Positions 25,697 to 37,151 of a stretch of 64,000 nt of DNA are shown in pieces (position 1 is the stretch's first letter; every line of letters starts with the position of its first letter). The stretch comes from Dryomyza anilis (taxonomy: Eukaryota > Arthropoda > Insecta > Diptera > Dryomyzidae). A program made the position numbers and the translations under genes. Location of the stretch: assembly GCA_951804985.1 (NCBI GenBank), contig OX638132.1, forward strand, positions 42,582,791 through 42,646,790, read 5' to 3'. The notes under the pieces are model-generated. The model saw only the letters and a program-made list of their open reading frames with translations. It did not search any database and was not told where the DNA came from.

Positions 25697-27648
25697 TTAA
25701 TATTTTAATTGTGAACTTAATTTTATTTTTCTCGACATAAATTTACTCTTAAAATCATTAGCAATTGAAGACAATATAATTTTACAGATCGTGAATTTAT
25801 TATACATTTCTGACGATAAAACGCACATAGTGCTAATAATAAAAAGAAATATTGAAATTACTTCATTGAAAATTATACTCACCCCTGTACGGAATGTATC
25901 CACAGTCTTGCCAGACGTTTGATCTACAATTCCCAAATTTTCAGGGCAGTTAATTACAACTTTCTTTTTATTTGATTTACTTTTGATTTTATTAATCTTG
26001 ATTTTAATATTTTTAACTTCCGATTCCATTGGTTTTACTTTCTTTACTTTATTTGCTTTCTTTATAATTTGTTTATTTTTAATTTCCTTAATTCCTATAT
26101 TCTGTTCATTTTTCGCGTCAAGTTGTGTTTTATTATTTAGTTCATTATATGTTTTTGTTGGAAGATTTATATCTTCATTAATATGTATTTTTGTTTTTTG
26201 TTCTTCATTTTCTGCGTTAATCATATTCGATGTTTTATTTTGTTGTAGTGTCCTCTTTGGAACTTCTACAACTACTGGCCTTACTACACTATTTGCTACA
26301 GGTCCACAGTTTAGTGGCCTATTTGGCCCCTGGTAGTTTCCCTGTGGACTGCTATTATTGTTCCATGCATCATATTTGCGTTTGGCATAACAATTCATAA
26401 TAACATGCCCGTCCTTTCTGCACCAAGTGCAATATTTAGCAGGCCTGTTTGCAAAATTCCCATTACCATTATTTTCTTGAAAAACTTGTGTATCGCGTTT
26501 AACATGACAATCCCGACGTGGCCCCCTCTATGGCACCAATCGCATCTCAATCCTGCAGCATCTACGCCTTGGTTCTGGATACCACCTTGACCATTTACCT
26601 GAGGTACGGGTGGCTAACTTCCTTGGGGAGCAGTATGTCCTGGAAAAACATTCCGACCCGAACGATCTGTTCATGTCCATAAGTACGACAGTCACTGCAA
26701 TATGGAGTGTTTCTCCGTGTATGACATTCATCCCTCAGATGTCCCTTCTTCTTGCAAAAAGAACATGTAGGTGTAGGCTGCTTCATACCTACATTTTGTG
26801 TTTTCTCTTCCGTCTCCTTTTTTCATTGCCTTGGCTACCTGATGCATTTCGATTATTCGGCATGAAGGCCGATGAGGGCTCCTTGAAATGGACTCCAAAC
26901 TTGTCTATGCCCGTTAACTCTGCTGACTCCCTTTGTATCGTCGCATGGTCCAATGCCTCTTCCACCAATTTCTCCAGTGTTGTTTGCTTACTGCTCAACA
27001 TGAGCATTCGCAAAGTGTAATCCCGAAGTCCTAACTTTAATGAGCTTTTTACTAAATTATTCAATTCATTAACGAACACGTCGTCTTTCGTATCATTATA
27101 TTTACACTTAATCGTGCTTAATGCTGCCGACTGCAGGTTAACCAAACGTCTCGAGAAAGATCTAATACTTTCCCCCGGATTCTGAGATGCCTTTCTAATG
27201 TCATATTGAATCTACTGACCTACATTCCAAGTACGTATTCCTTAACAGATTGTATAAATCATCTATTGTGTCAAACTCCTTTGAACTTACTAAGTCAAAA
27301 AGCATCTCCCTGTAAACGAACCTTAACGCCTTTTATAAACTGCTTCATTTGTTCAGGCTTCAGTTCTGCCCTCACCACTTCACATCCTTCAATAAAACGG
27401 TGAAGATCCGTCCTCAGCGATGATGAGTCTACACCTGCAAAATCTGGCACCGCATTTTTAACGAATTTCGCGACTTCGCCGTCGTCACTTTCTATGGTAT
27501 CCTTGTGGTATAAGGATGTCTCGTGCGCTGTCTTAACCTCCTCGTTCAAATATCTAATACGTGCGTTCAACTTCTGTATTTTGTTGTTCGCTTCCTCCAA
27601 CGTCACGTACTCCTGCATTGCTTCTTCTCTATGTGCGATGGAAGTCAT
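25697..27648 (-). pseudogene. gag pseudogene, copy 4
   Basis: The linker region is the longest open part of any gag copy (233 codons, 25,697-26,398). It runs from the fourth zinc knuckle through an Asn/Lys-rich stretch to a hydrophobic segment (EVISIFLFIISTMCVL) and a basic tail. Knuckle CSFCKKKGHLRDEC is at about 26,740. The capsid-like part is at 26,789-27,145 and the N-terminal part at 27,295-27,648, the latter with the 27-base deletion. Other frameshifts are shared. Confidence 0.8.
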
Positions 27649-27721
27649 AATAATTTGACTTTTTATTTACATTTTCGAGATAAATGTTGAATATTGTTTT
27701 CTGCACCTTGTTTCTGGCAGT

Positions 27722-28825
27722 TGTAGTTTTATGATTAAAATTCAATCACTGCAATCTACTTGTGCTTGGTATAAAAACAAGTTTGCTCCTAGTGCATCCT
27801 TCTACGTCTTCAAATATGCTGCCACTCTGCTTCATTTCTTCGTTTTTCTTTTCTTTATTTGAATCTGCTTCACTTCTTTTTCTTGTTGATAACACCCAGA
27901 GCTCCTTCCACATGTCCCCATTAAAGTCCCAGGACCCCAACGATTATCTATACATCTTCTGAGTCAGTATCCAGCGCTGTTGGTCACTCTAAACAACAAT
28001 TTTTGTGCACTCGGATATTTTAAATTTACATGAATATTTTACAAACAAGTAATTCAATTTTGTTTTTGAACTCTTCCAAATGTGTGGTGTGGTACTAACT
28101 TATATAAACTTAATATAATTTTCGTAAATTATATAATGGTTTACGTACATTCGTCACAAGAAAAAGATTGATTTTAAGATATTTAAATTACTTGAATTAA
28201 AGTATGGTACATTATTTGAACTATAACTATTTAGTGTGGTATTAGTTTATCTAAACTTAGTATCATGTAATGTATAGTTGTTTATGTATGCAATAACATT
28301 GAAAATAAATGTTGTTTGTAAGTGTTTAACTTATTTGAAACACAATTATTTAGTGTAGCACTAGTTTTAGTGTAATTATGTATTTAGCCCAATGGCTAAG
28401 ATCGTCGTCTTATATGCGGAGGGACTCAATGCGGCGGACTCAATCCACCTTCAATGAGTAAAATCAGAAAAAAATTATTTCATTTTTTTTTTATATAAAT
28501 ATATATGTATATAGAATATATTGCACATTAAATATATTGTATATACATATATTTATTATTTTAAATCTTCTCAAAAATTAATTATATTATATATGTATAT
28601 ATATATTTTTTTAATCTGATTAAATTTAGTTTTTTAAAAATTTATTTAATTTCGAATACAAATTTGTATATCTCTTTTTTTAAAAATAAAATGTTAGATA
28701 AAAATTAAAATATATTTATATATATATATATATATTTTTTTTTCATTAGTAGTATTATTATTATTTTTTTTTTTAATTTTAATACCCCTTATTTTTTTTT
28801 AAATTAATAGTTAATGCTGGTATTA

Positions 28826-28897
<72 letters not shown>

Positions 28898-30221
28898 TTT
28901 TAATAAAATTTTTATACCTCCTTCTTTTTTCTTATACCTCCTTCTTTATATATATATATATATATATTTTTTTTTTAATAAAATTTTTATACCTCCTTCT
29001 TTTTTTTCTCTTTAAGTAAAATTTTCTCCTTTTTTTAATTTTAGTTCCCTTTTTTTTCATATATAAATTTTTTATCTCTTTTTTTTATTCTTTAAAAATT
29101 TAATTGTTAATATTATTTTTTTTTTCTTTTTAATAAAAATTTTTATCGCTCTCTTTTTTTTTAATTTTAATTTCCCAATTTTTTTTTCATGTTTATTATT
29201 TTTTTTTTCACCTCTTCTTATTATATTTTTTTTCACTTTTTTTTCTTATAATTTAAAAATTCTTTTAAAAAAATTAATATTTAATACCTCTTTTATTTTT
29301 TCAATTCAATTATGAAAACTTTTTTTATTTCAACTACACTAAATAATTTAATGTATAAATCGATTTTTTTTTAATTTTAAATTCTTTGCTTTTATTTATT
29401 ACCTGTTTTTTTACATTTTATTTATTCTACTAATATATATTTTTTTTCGTTCCTATTTTTTAATTTTAACTGTACTAAATATTTATATATCTCTTTTTTG
29501 TTTAATTTTAATACCAACTGATATTTTTCTTCTTTTTTAAGAAATTTAAATTATTATAAGTAAGTTATTCAAATTCATTTAAAATTTTTTTGTTATATTC
29601 AAACTTATTCAAATACCTATAATTTCTCTGCATGTAAATAAATATAATTAGAATTGCGATTTATTTTCTAAACATGTTTAATATTTTATTATATAATTTT
29701 TGTATACTTATAAATATAAGTCACATTATATGAAACTTCTTACTGGCATGACGGTAAAATGGAATTATATTTATTTGCATTTGTTTATGGTATCAACAAA
29801 AAACTGCAAGATCTGCATTTATATGTCAGCTATTAACGCTTGCTTAGTGTATGATATACATACGTTCGTACAGATTGCTTATGTGCTTCAGCATGAAACA
29901 CTTGGGGGAATGACCCTTTTCAAGGTTTGATAGCTTGCACTATTAATATAGGTCAGTAATGCAATTGTTGGTTTTGCATTATCTGTATTGAATTCGACAA
30001 TTTTATGACTAACATTGATTTAATTTTAAATTAATGCAATTGGTTGCATGTGCTTAATTTATTTCTTTTCTCAATTGATGATTAACTAACTTTATAATTA
30101 TAAGTTCTTTTCCTAAAATAGTTATATATATATATATATTAATATATATATATATTTTTGTATTTCTTATTACTAAATTATTATTTTTAATATGTTCTAT
30201 CTCTTTTTTTTTATTACTATA
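27722..30221 (-). repeat. LTR-like block 5, shared by copies 4 and 5
   Basis: It runs from TGTAGT (27,722) to ACTATA (30,216-30,221), about 2.5 kb. TA tracts are at 28,717-28,735, 28,831-28,890 and 28,947-28,968, and a very short one at 30,122-30,140. A short local duplication of ATACCTCCTTCTTT lies around 28,912-28,945. Confidence 0.6.
28385..28449 (+). other. tRNA-Ile(UAU)-like sequence in LTR block 5
   Basis: Same tRNA-like body as at 655-719. All five copies of this 65-base core look identical. Confidence 0.4.
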
Positions 30222-30470
30222 AGTTTTCCTTTGTTTTTTACTTACTATTTTCCTAAACTATTTATATTTATTTTTTCCTCCAAATGACGAAGTATGTAAT
30301 GTTTTATTTAATCATTACTCTTTATCTTATGGTTAAATTTATTTTATCCAACATAATGTTGCAATCTACGAGTTTAATTGTCAACGCATAGCTAATTGGT
30401 TTTATATTTTTACCCTCATGGGTTCTTTTTTAGGGTAATATTACAATATTTTTAGTTTTAACGGCATACA

Positions 30471-31767
30471 CTATTTGTGATATGCCTTTAACATATTATT
30501 GTGAATTTTCTTATCTTTGTTTTTGATCAATATCGTCGTGGTCACTGGCCCACTTCCCTCTATGACCACGTAGGGTCCCTTCCAAATTGGAGAGAACTTA
30601 TTCTTCCTAGTTTGGTTTTTCATTAAAACCATGTCGTGTGGTTTGAATTGTATAGGGTTGAGGTTCTTGTCGTATTATTTTTTCGACACCTCCTTGGCCC
30701 TACATTGATTTTGCCTGACGATCTAGTGTGATCACTGTATTTGGTACTTTAATACTTTATTGTAGTCTTCTGCGTTATATAAAGGTGAACATTTACGCTT
30801 TAAATTTGTAGGCATGTCGAAGTCAAACCCGTACAACGTACGGAATGGTGTTTGACCCGTCGACGTATGCATCGTGTTATTATGAACATGCATTGGTCCC
30901 AGTTTGACCCATCCACTTTGTCGTGTGGTTTGAATTGTATAGGGTTGATGTTCTTGTCGTATTGTTTTTTCGACACCTCCTTGGCCATAGATTTTGCCTG
31001 ACGATCTAGTGTGATCGCTGTATTTGGTACTTTAATACTTTATTGTAGTCTTCTGCGTTATATAAAGGTGAACATTTACGCTTTAAATTCGTAGGCATGT
31101 CGAAGTCAAACCCGTACAACGTACGGAATGGGGTTTGACCCGTCGACGTATGCATCGTGTTATTATGAACATGCATTGGTCCCAGTTTGACCCATCCTCT
31201 TTAGCAAAACTACGAAAATATTCAGCTAGTGGACGATGACTTCATTCCAATGTCCCATTAGCCTGTGGATGGTAGGGTGTTATATGTAATATGTAACTTA
31301 AAAGTTCCTAACAATTTACATGTATCCGAAAATAGTTTGGAAATGAAGTTCGTTCCATTGTCTGTTACCAATACTTTGGGTATATTGTGGCGTGTAACTA
31401 TTTCGTTGAAGAATGCTTTTGCTATGGTTTTGGCTTCCGCATCGGGTATAGCCACACAGCACATATATTTAGAAAAATCGTCCTGAAACGTTAAGATGTA
31501 TTTATTCCTTGAAATGGTTTCAGGCAGAATACCCACCAAGTCCATGTACACTTTGTCAAAGGGTCTGACTGGCGTATCAGTTAGAACCATTGGCATCTTC
31601 GTCAGCCTTGAACTCTTGTTAACCTGACATTTTGAACAATTTTTCACATAATCCTTTATTTGCTTCTGCATACTCTTCCATCGGTACTGGTGCCGAATTC
31701 TTAAAAATGTTTTTACGCCCCTTTGGTGACCACCTAACGGTGAATCGTGAAAATCTTTAATTACCAT
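30471..31767 (-). pseudogene. Integrase-like pol 3' end, copy 5
   Basis: The frame at 31,258-31,767 (169 codons) is the fullest integrase N-terminus in the array. It has HDSPLGGHQRGVKTFL, CSKC, YMDLVG and VTDNGTNF, then the shared frameshift. The 287-bp duplication is at 30,632-31,205. Confidence 0.85.
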
Positions 31768-31768
31768 C

Positions 31769-32746
31769 TCAAAGTCCCGAGGTTAATCGGCTAAGCGCAT
31801 CCGCATTTAAATTACTTTTTCCCGGTTTATAATGAATTTCGAAATTATATTCCGATAATTTGTGCCGGAAACGCGCAAGACGTGATGTCTGATCTTTTAA
31901 GTTTGCTATACCCTTTAGGGGCTGATGATCTGTATAAATTTGAAAAGGTCTTCCCAAAAGATATGCCCTAAAATTTTTTGTTGCCCATACAATTGCCAAA
32001 AATTCTTTCTCTATAGTAGAGTAGCGTGTTTCCGCATCGTTAAGAGACCTACTGGCAAACGCGATCGGACGGTCGCTTCCAACTTCACCTTGCGAAAGAA
32101 CCGCGTCAATTGCTTCGTTACTGGCGTCTGTCGTGAGCAAAAAATCCGGATACGCTAGTATGGGTGGTGACATAATTGCCTCTTTAAGTTTTAAAAACGA
32201 ATTCTGACAATTATCATTCCATATGAACTTAGCGTCCTTTTAAGCAAACAGTTTATTGGTAATGACAGTTTCGCCATACCTCCTATAAATTTTCTGTAAT
32301 AATTAATATAGCCTAAAAATGCTTGAAATTCCTTCCTATTTTTCGGAACTGGAATATTTTTTACACACTCTACTTTTGCTGGGTCTGGTATGTCAATCTA
32401 ACTCAGAACACTTATGTCCTAAATATATAACCTCGCGTCGCAAAAACTGACATTTCTCTGTATTTAATTTCAAATTATGTTCTCTCAGCTTTTGCAAAAC
32501 TTTGCATAGCCTATGCTCGTGATCTGCTAAATTATTTCCATAAACGACTATTCATCTAAATAAACGAAACAGTAGCAGGTGCTCCCGTTAAACCGAATGG
32601 CATCCTGTTGAATTCAAAATGACCAATACCTGTACTGAAAGCAGTTTTTTCTTTGTCACTATCTTCAACTAGAACCTGACGGTAACCTCTGGCTAAATCT
32701 AGTGTTGAAAAATACCGACTATGACCTAACTGGTCTAAAATCTCAT
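31769..32746 (-). pseudogene. Reverse transcriptase and RNase H, copy 5
   Basis: RNase H is open at 31,769-32,173. The reverse transcriptase part has an extra private deletion of about 50 bases at 32,573 next to the shared YLDD lesion. Confidence 0.85.
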
Positions 32747-33130
32747 CTATTCGTGGTATGGGAAATACCTGTTTGATGTAACTTTTTTATTTAACGCATT
32801 TATTATAGATCTGTTCCAGAGATTGTCACGCCCGACTATTCCATCTGCTGGTACCCCTTGTTCAAGTGACACAACGTGTAGCGTTAAACTCAGGTTTTCT
32901 ATGTTTGTGTGCTGAATCTTAGTGGAGCCTAAGGTTCTAACGCATCCACCAAAAGCACCACTCTGATCTTTCCGAATATTTTTATTAAAATTCGGCAAAT
33001 GTGCCATCCTATTTTCTTTAATCAGGCTGGCCTCAGCTCCAGAATCCACTAATAAAGTGAGTTTTCCATTTTTTGCTGCCTCGCAAGATACTTCAATGAA
33101 CACATCACTCGTATCGGAAACACTCTCAAT
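32747..33130 (-). pseudogene. Retropepsin-like protease, copy 5
   Basis: The catalytic motif reads VDSGAEASLI and the end is GIVGRDNLW, as in copy 3. The start codon used in other copies is changed (ATG to ATT at about 33,130). Confidence 0.75.
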
Positions 33131-33139
33131 GCCGGTTAA

Positions 33140-34572
33140 ATATTTTACAATGCATGCCTAATTGTGAAGTTAATTTTATTTTTCTCGACACAAATTTACT
33201 CTTAAAATTATTAGCAATTGAAGACATTTTAATTTTACAGATCGTGAATTTATTATACATTTCTGACGATAAAACTCACATAGCGCTAATAATAAAAAGA
33301 AATATTGAAATTAATTCATTGAAAATTATACTCACCCCTGTACGGAATGTATCCACAGTCTTGCCAGACGTTTGATCTACAATTCCCAGATTTTCAGGGC
33401 AGTTAATTACGACTTTCTTTTTATTTGATTTACTTTTGATTTTATTATTCTTGATTTTAATATTTTTAACTTCCGATTCAATTGGTTTTACTTTCTTTAC
33501 TTTATTTGTTTTTTTATAATTTGTTTATTTTAATTTCCCTAATTCCTATATTCTGTTCATTTTTCGCGTCAAGTTGTGTTTTATTATTTAGTTCATTATA
33601 TGTTTTTGTTGGAAGATTTATATCTTCATTAATATGTATTTTTATTTTTTGTTCTTCATTTTCTGCGTTAATCATATTCGATGTTTTCTTTTGTTGTAGT
33701 GTCCTCTTTGGAACTTCTACAACTACTGGCCTTACTACACTATTTGCTACGGGTCCACAGTTTAGTGGCCTAGTGGCCTATTTGGCCCCTGGTAGTTTCC
33801 CTGTGGACTGCTATTATTGTTCCATGCATCATATTTGCGTTTGGCATAACAATTCATAATAACATGTCCGTCCTTTCTGCACCAAGTGCAATATTTAGCA
33901 GGCCTGTTTGCAAAATTCCCATTACCATTATTTTCTTGAAAAACTTGTGTATCGCGTTTAACATGACAATCCCGACGTGCCCCCCTCTATGGCACCAATC
34001 GCATCTCAATCCTGCAGCATCTACGCCTTGGTTCTGGATACCACCTTGACCATTTACCTGAGGTACGGGTGGCTAACTTCCTTGGGGAGCAGTATGTCCT
34101 GGAAAAACATTCCGACCCGAACGATCTGCACATTGTTCATGTCCATAAGTACGACAGTCACTGCAATATGGAGTGTTTCTCCGTGTATGACATTCATCCC
34201 TCAGATGTCCCTTCTTCTTGCAAAAAGAACATGTAGGTGTAGGCTGCTTCATACCTACATTTTGTGTTTTCTCTTCCGTCTCATTTTTTCATTGCCTTGG
34301 CTACCTGATGCATTACGATTGTTCGGCATGAAGGCCGATGAGGGCTCCTTGAAATGGACTCCAAACTTGTCTATGCCCGTTAACTCTGCTGACTCCCTTT
34401 GTATCGTCGCATGGTCCAATGCCTCTTCCACCAATTTCTCCAGTGTTGTTTGCTTACTGCTCAACATGAGCATTCGCAAAGTGTAATCCCGAAGTCCTAA
34501 CTTTAATGAGCTTTTTACTAAATTATTCAATTCATTAACGAACACGTCGTCTTTCGTATCATTATATTTACA
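33140..34572 (-). pseudogene. gag pseudogene, copy 5, 5' end missing
   Basis: The linker, four zinc-knuckle motifs (33,860-34,254) and part of the capsid region (34,255-34,572) remain. The N-terminal third is cut off at the array edge. A 7-base duplication (GTGGCCTA, near 33,770) and small changes mark this copy. Confidence 0.8.
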
Positions 34573-34966
34573 CTGACAGAATTATTTATTGATTCCTCAG
34601 AAATATTCTTTTATTTCAATAAATTTCTTAATTTTATGTTTTCCTCTTCTATTTTACCTGTTTCTTCTAACTCTGCTGTACGTTTTAACGTTTTCTCAAC
34701 ACGTCAACTAATCTTTCTAATTCACAATTTTCTGCTAAAACAGATTTAATTTTTAAATTCTGGAAATTTAGTAACTCTTCTACTATTTTATCTGCCTCCT
34801 TTAATTTAGATAAATGCAGAATTCTAGATATATTATCTTTTAATAATGCTACTATCTTTATTTAGTATTGTTGGTACAAATTGCGACCATAATTTTTCAA
34901 CAAATCTGTCCAATTCGCTAGACTGCTTGCTAGAATATACGCATTTAATTCATTAGCATCTGCCAT
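34573..34966 (-). pseudogene. gag N-terminus of a second Ty3/gypsy element
   Basis: From the ATG at 34,966 the minus strand reads MADANELNAYILASSLANWT, then Lys/Leu/Glu-rich helical sequence (VEELLNFQNLKIKSVLAENC). An in-frame TAA comes about 35 residues in, and another stop follows after about 90 residues. It is placed correctly to be the gag of the element whose primer-binding site and LTR lie to the right. The remainder is lost at the junction with the array. Confidence 0.55.
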
Positions 34967-35828
34967 TAAATATTTTCAATCAATTTAAAACGTTATCTTT
35001 ATCTTTTAATTAAAAAAAATAAATTTCATTTAATTGTAATTGAAAATTTCAATGAAACAAAAATGTTACCCAAACAACAACGAAATCAATTTCTGCGTTC
35101 ATGAAGTATAACTATAAACTATATTTTTTTCTCAATTTTATTTTCAAGTATTTTTTTTTTTTTGAATCTGTTTTCTATAACATTGGAAAAATAAAAATAA
35201 TTTTATTTTTCCAAATAAAAAAAAATTATGTGTATATTCGGTTACTCAAGATTGTAAAAAAAAATTTAACATACAATGTTTTTTTATTATAATTTTTTTT
35301 TTATTTTTAAAATCATAACAGCAATCAGTGCTGTGTTCACACGCTTTAAAATTTAACCAAATCATTTAGTTTTTATTTGTTATACACTGGAGGGTCCGTA
35401 GTTAGGAATCTCAGTGTTATTTCGATTTATTTATTTGGAAATGTTAATTTTCGTTTTTAAATTAAAAGAAAGTTTTTTAAAATCTTTATTTTTCACTTGT
35501 TATACACTGGAGGGTCCGTAGTTCGGAATCTCAGTGTTATTTTATTTATTGTTGATTGAATGGTAATTGATTCTATTGAATATTAACAATATTCATTTAA
35601 ATTTTAAAAATAAATTTATATTTAACTATATTCTGTTGTAAAACAGTCCCTCTTCTTTTTTTTTAAACTTCTAAAACACTACTCATAAAAAAATGAAAAC
35701 TATCCTATTCTATTTTTATGTATTTAAAAAAAAAAATAAAATTTTCAAACACTTACCATTTTATTTTAGGGTCCTTCCTCCTTCGCTCTTCCTTCTTCCT
35801 ATCTATCGGTCCTTGAGAGGTTGGTACC
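34967..35828 (-). other. Leader of the second Ty3/gypsy element, with 120-bp spaced repeats
   Basis: AT-rich non-coding DNA between the gag start and the primer-binding site. It contains two near-identical copies of TGTTATACACTGGAGGGTCC plus about 30 following bases, at 35,378 and 35,498, exactly 120 bases apart. There is no credible coding region. Confidence 0.5.
35378..35545. repeat. Direct repeat pair, 120-base period
   Basis: Units starting at 35,378 and 35,498 share about 47 bases with one clear substitution (GTTAGGAATC versus GTTCGGAATC). The bases between the shared blocks are less alike. Confidence 0.85.
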
Positions 35829-35846
35829 GACGTACCGGCTGCGCCA
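35829..35846 (-). other. Primer-binding site, tRNA-Ser type
   Basis: The minus strand reads TGGCGCAGCCGGTACGTC right after the LTR end. TGGCGCAG is the start known for insect 297/17.6-type elements primed by tRNA-Ser. Its position next to AATGTTGTAAAG, the LTR edge, supports this. Confidence 0.6.
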
Positions 35847-36071
35847 AATGTTGTAAAGTTAGAGTTGAGTTATTTTACAATTTAATTAATCCAAAGACAC
35901 TTTTTTATTTTTAGAGTTGAAAAGACACTTTTATTAATTTTAGAGTTGAAAAGACACTTTTACTATTTTAGTACCTCCACTTGAGGTTGGTTAAACTACA
36001 ATCTATTAAATTGCAACGAAAGGTATTAACAATACCTTCGTTGCAAGCTTTTCTTAAATTCTATTCTCACT
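35847..36071 (-). repeat. LTR a of the second Ty3/gypsy element
   Basis: About 225 bp. On the minus strand it starts AGTGAGAATAG and ends ACAACATT, like the AGTGA...ATT ends of 297/17.6-group LTRs. Inside are three copies of TTAGAGTTGA followed twice by AAAGACAC. Confidence 0.6.
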
Positions 36072-36136
36072 ATGTTCCACTATGTTCTTCCTATATCTCG
36101 ATCCTTGAGAGGTTGGTACCGACGTACCGGCTGCGC
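36072..36136 (-). other. Leader and primer-site fragment between two LTRs
   Basis: It matches the sequence just left of LTR a (TTCTTCCTAT..CCTTGAGAGGTTGGTACC) and ends in a primer site with one base deleted (GCTGCGC-A). It shows that the two LTRs are separated by a remnant of internal leader, not by a complete element. Confidence 0.6.
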
Positions 36137-36362
36137 AAATGTTGTAAAGTTAGAGTTGATTTATTTTACAATTTAATTAATCAAAAGACACTTTTTTATT
36201 TTTAGAGTTGAAAAGACACTTTTATTAATTTTAGAGTTGAAAAGACACTTTTACTATTTTAGTACCTCTACTTGAGGTTGGTTAAACTACAATCTTTTAA
36301 ATTGCAACGAAAGGTATTAACAATACCTTCATTACAAGCTTTTCTTAAATTCTATTCTCACT
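36137..36362 (-). repeat. LTR b of the second Ty3/gypsy element
   Basis: Second copy of the 225-bp LTR, 291 bases to the right of the first, with a few substitutions (for example ATTACAAGC versus TTGCAAGC). It ends CTCACT at 36,362. Confidence 0.6.
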
Positions 36363-37151
36363 ATGTTCTAGTGAGTTTTCACTCAATTTTGGTGTACGTG
36401 ACTTTTGAAGAAAGTCCGCAGTTTTTGGCTGACACCAATTGCGAAATATCAGAATTGTTGGCAATCGCTGCTTTGCTTATTTTAACATAGATCCAAAATT
36501 ATGCAATGGAAAATTGTATTGCAAGCCTCTTGAAAGAGGTGTGGTCTAAGTACAGCTTTAGCGCTTTGACAAATTATTGTCAGCTTCTGTTAACTGTGCA
36601 AGCTAACCTGAAAGAGGTGTGGTCTAAGCAAAGCTTAGCGCTTTGCTAAATTATTATCATTGTTGCCAACGTGAAGCGTTGGGACAATGCGTATCCATCT
36701 TTGGGTGGTCTGGCGTAAATGGCCCCTGGTGTGTGCTGTAGTTCTCCCGCTGAATGTGAGAACTTGATCAAGTAATTTGTTTTCTACTTGGATCTCCCTG
36801 AGTGACGTTCGTGCCAGTTGCGAGGGCCCACCTACGTGGTTCGCCGCTACCTCCGTCGTCGAATTCATCGATGTTGGGTTTTCGGTTGTTGCCGGTGGTA
36901 CCTACTTATGCCCGTTAGTCGCCTGAAAGGGTTTTCCTTCGTCTCTCTTGTGTTGTTTGGTTCATTGTTGTGGTTTGTGCTCATTGTTTTATTTGGGTTC
37001 CCACTCGAAGTCGTCGTCTCTATACGTTGCGTAGTCGCGTTTAAATCCCATGGCTATCTATGCAAGCAGTGAGGCCATGCAAGGGTTGACGCAATCCCTT
37101 ATGGGGTATTGCGTTCAGAGCCAGGTCCGCATTAGTCAGGGATGTTACATC
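36363..37151 (-). other. Unidentified repeat-bearing segment, possible LTR or gag remnant
   Basis: Two imperfect copies of AGAGGTGTGGTCTAAG plus about 35 bases lie at about 36,533 and 36,612. The minus strand has a 77-codon frame (36,635-36,868) that begins MNSTTEVAANHVGGPSQLAR and can be read upstream with a few stops. It is not recognised. The right edge reads TGTAACATCCC on the minus strand, which resembles an LTR start, but no matching target duplication was found. Confidence 0.3.

Larger units (their letters stand above)
22728..27721 (-). mobile_element. Ty3/gypsy internal region, array copy 4, mosaic
   Basis: The protease and gag linker match copy 1 (micro-inversion, doubled TTTAATATTTTA). 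The gag N-terminus matches copy 2 (27-base deletion, KQFIKG). The integrase matches copy 5 (KYMCC, AKTIAKAFF). Such patchwork is best explained by recombination or gene conversion between copies. Confidence 0.85.
30222..34572 (-). mobile_element. Ty3/gypsy internal region, array copy 5, truncated in gag
   Basis: This is the rightmost copy and carries more point differences than the others. It stops abruptly at about 34,572 inside the capsid-like part of gag, where sequence of another retroelement takes over. No LTR or target duplication marks the junction, so it is a deletion or rearrangement breakpoint. Confidence 0.85.

Noticed and set aside
36661..37151. Solo LTR between TGTTGCC and GTTACA
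   Set aside because: The ends fit TG..CA but the flanks (ATCAT and TCCCA) do not form a target duplication and no partner LTR is seen, so it is left as unclassified.
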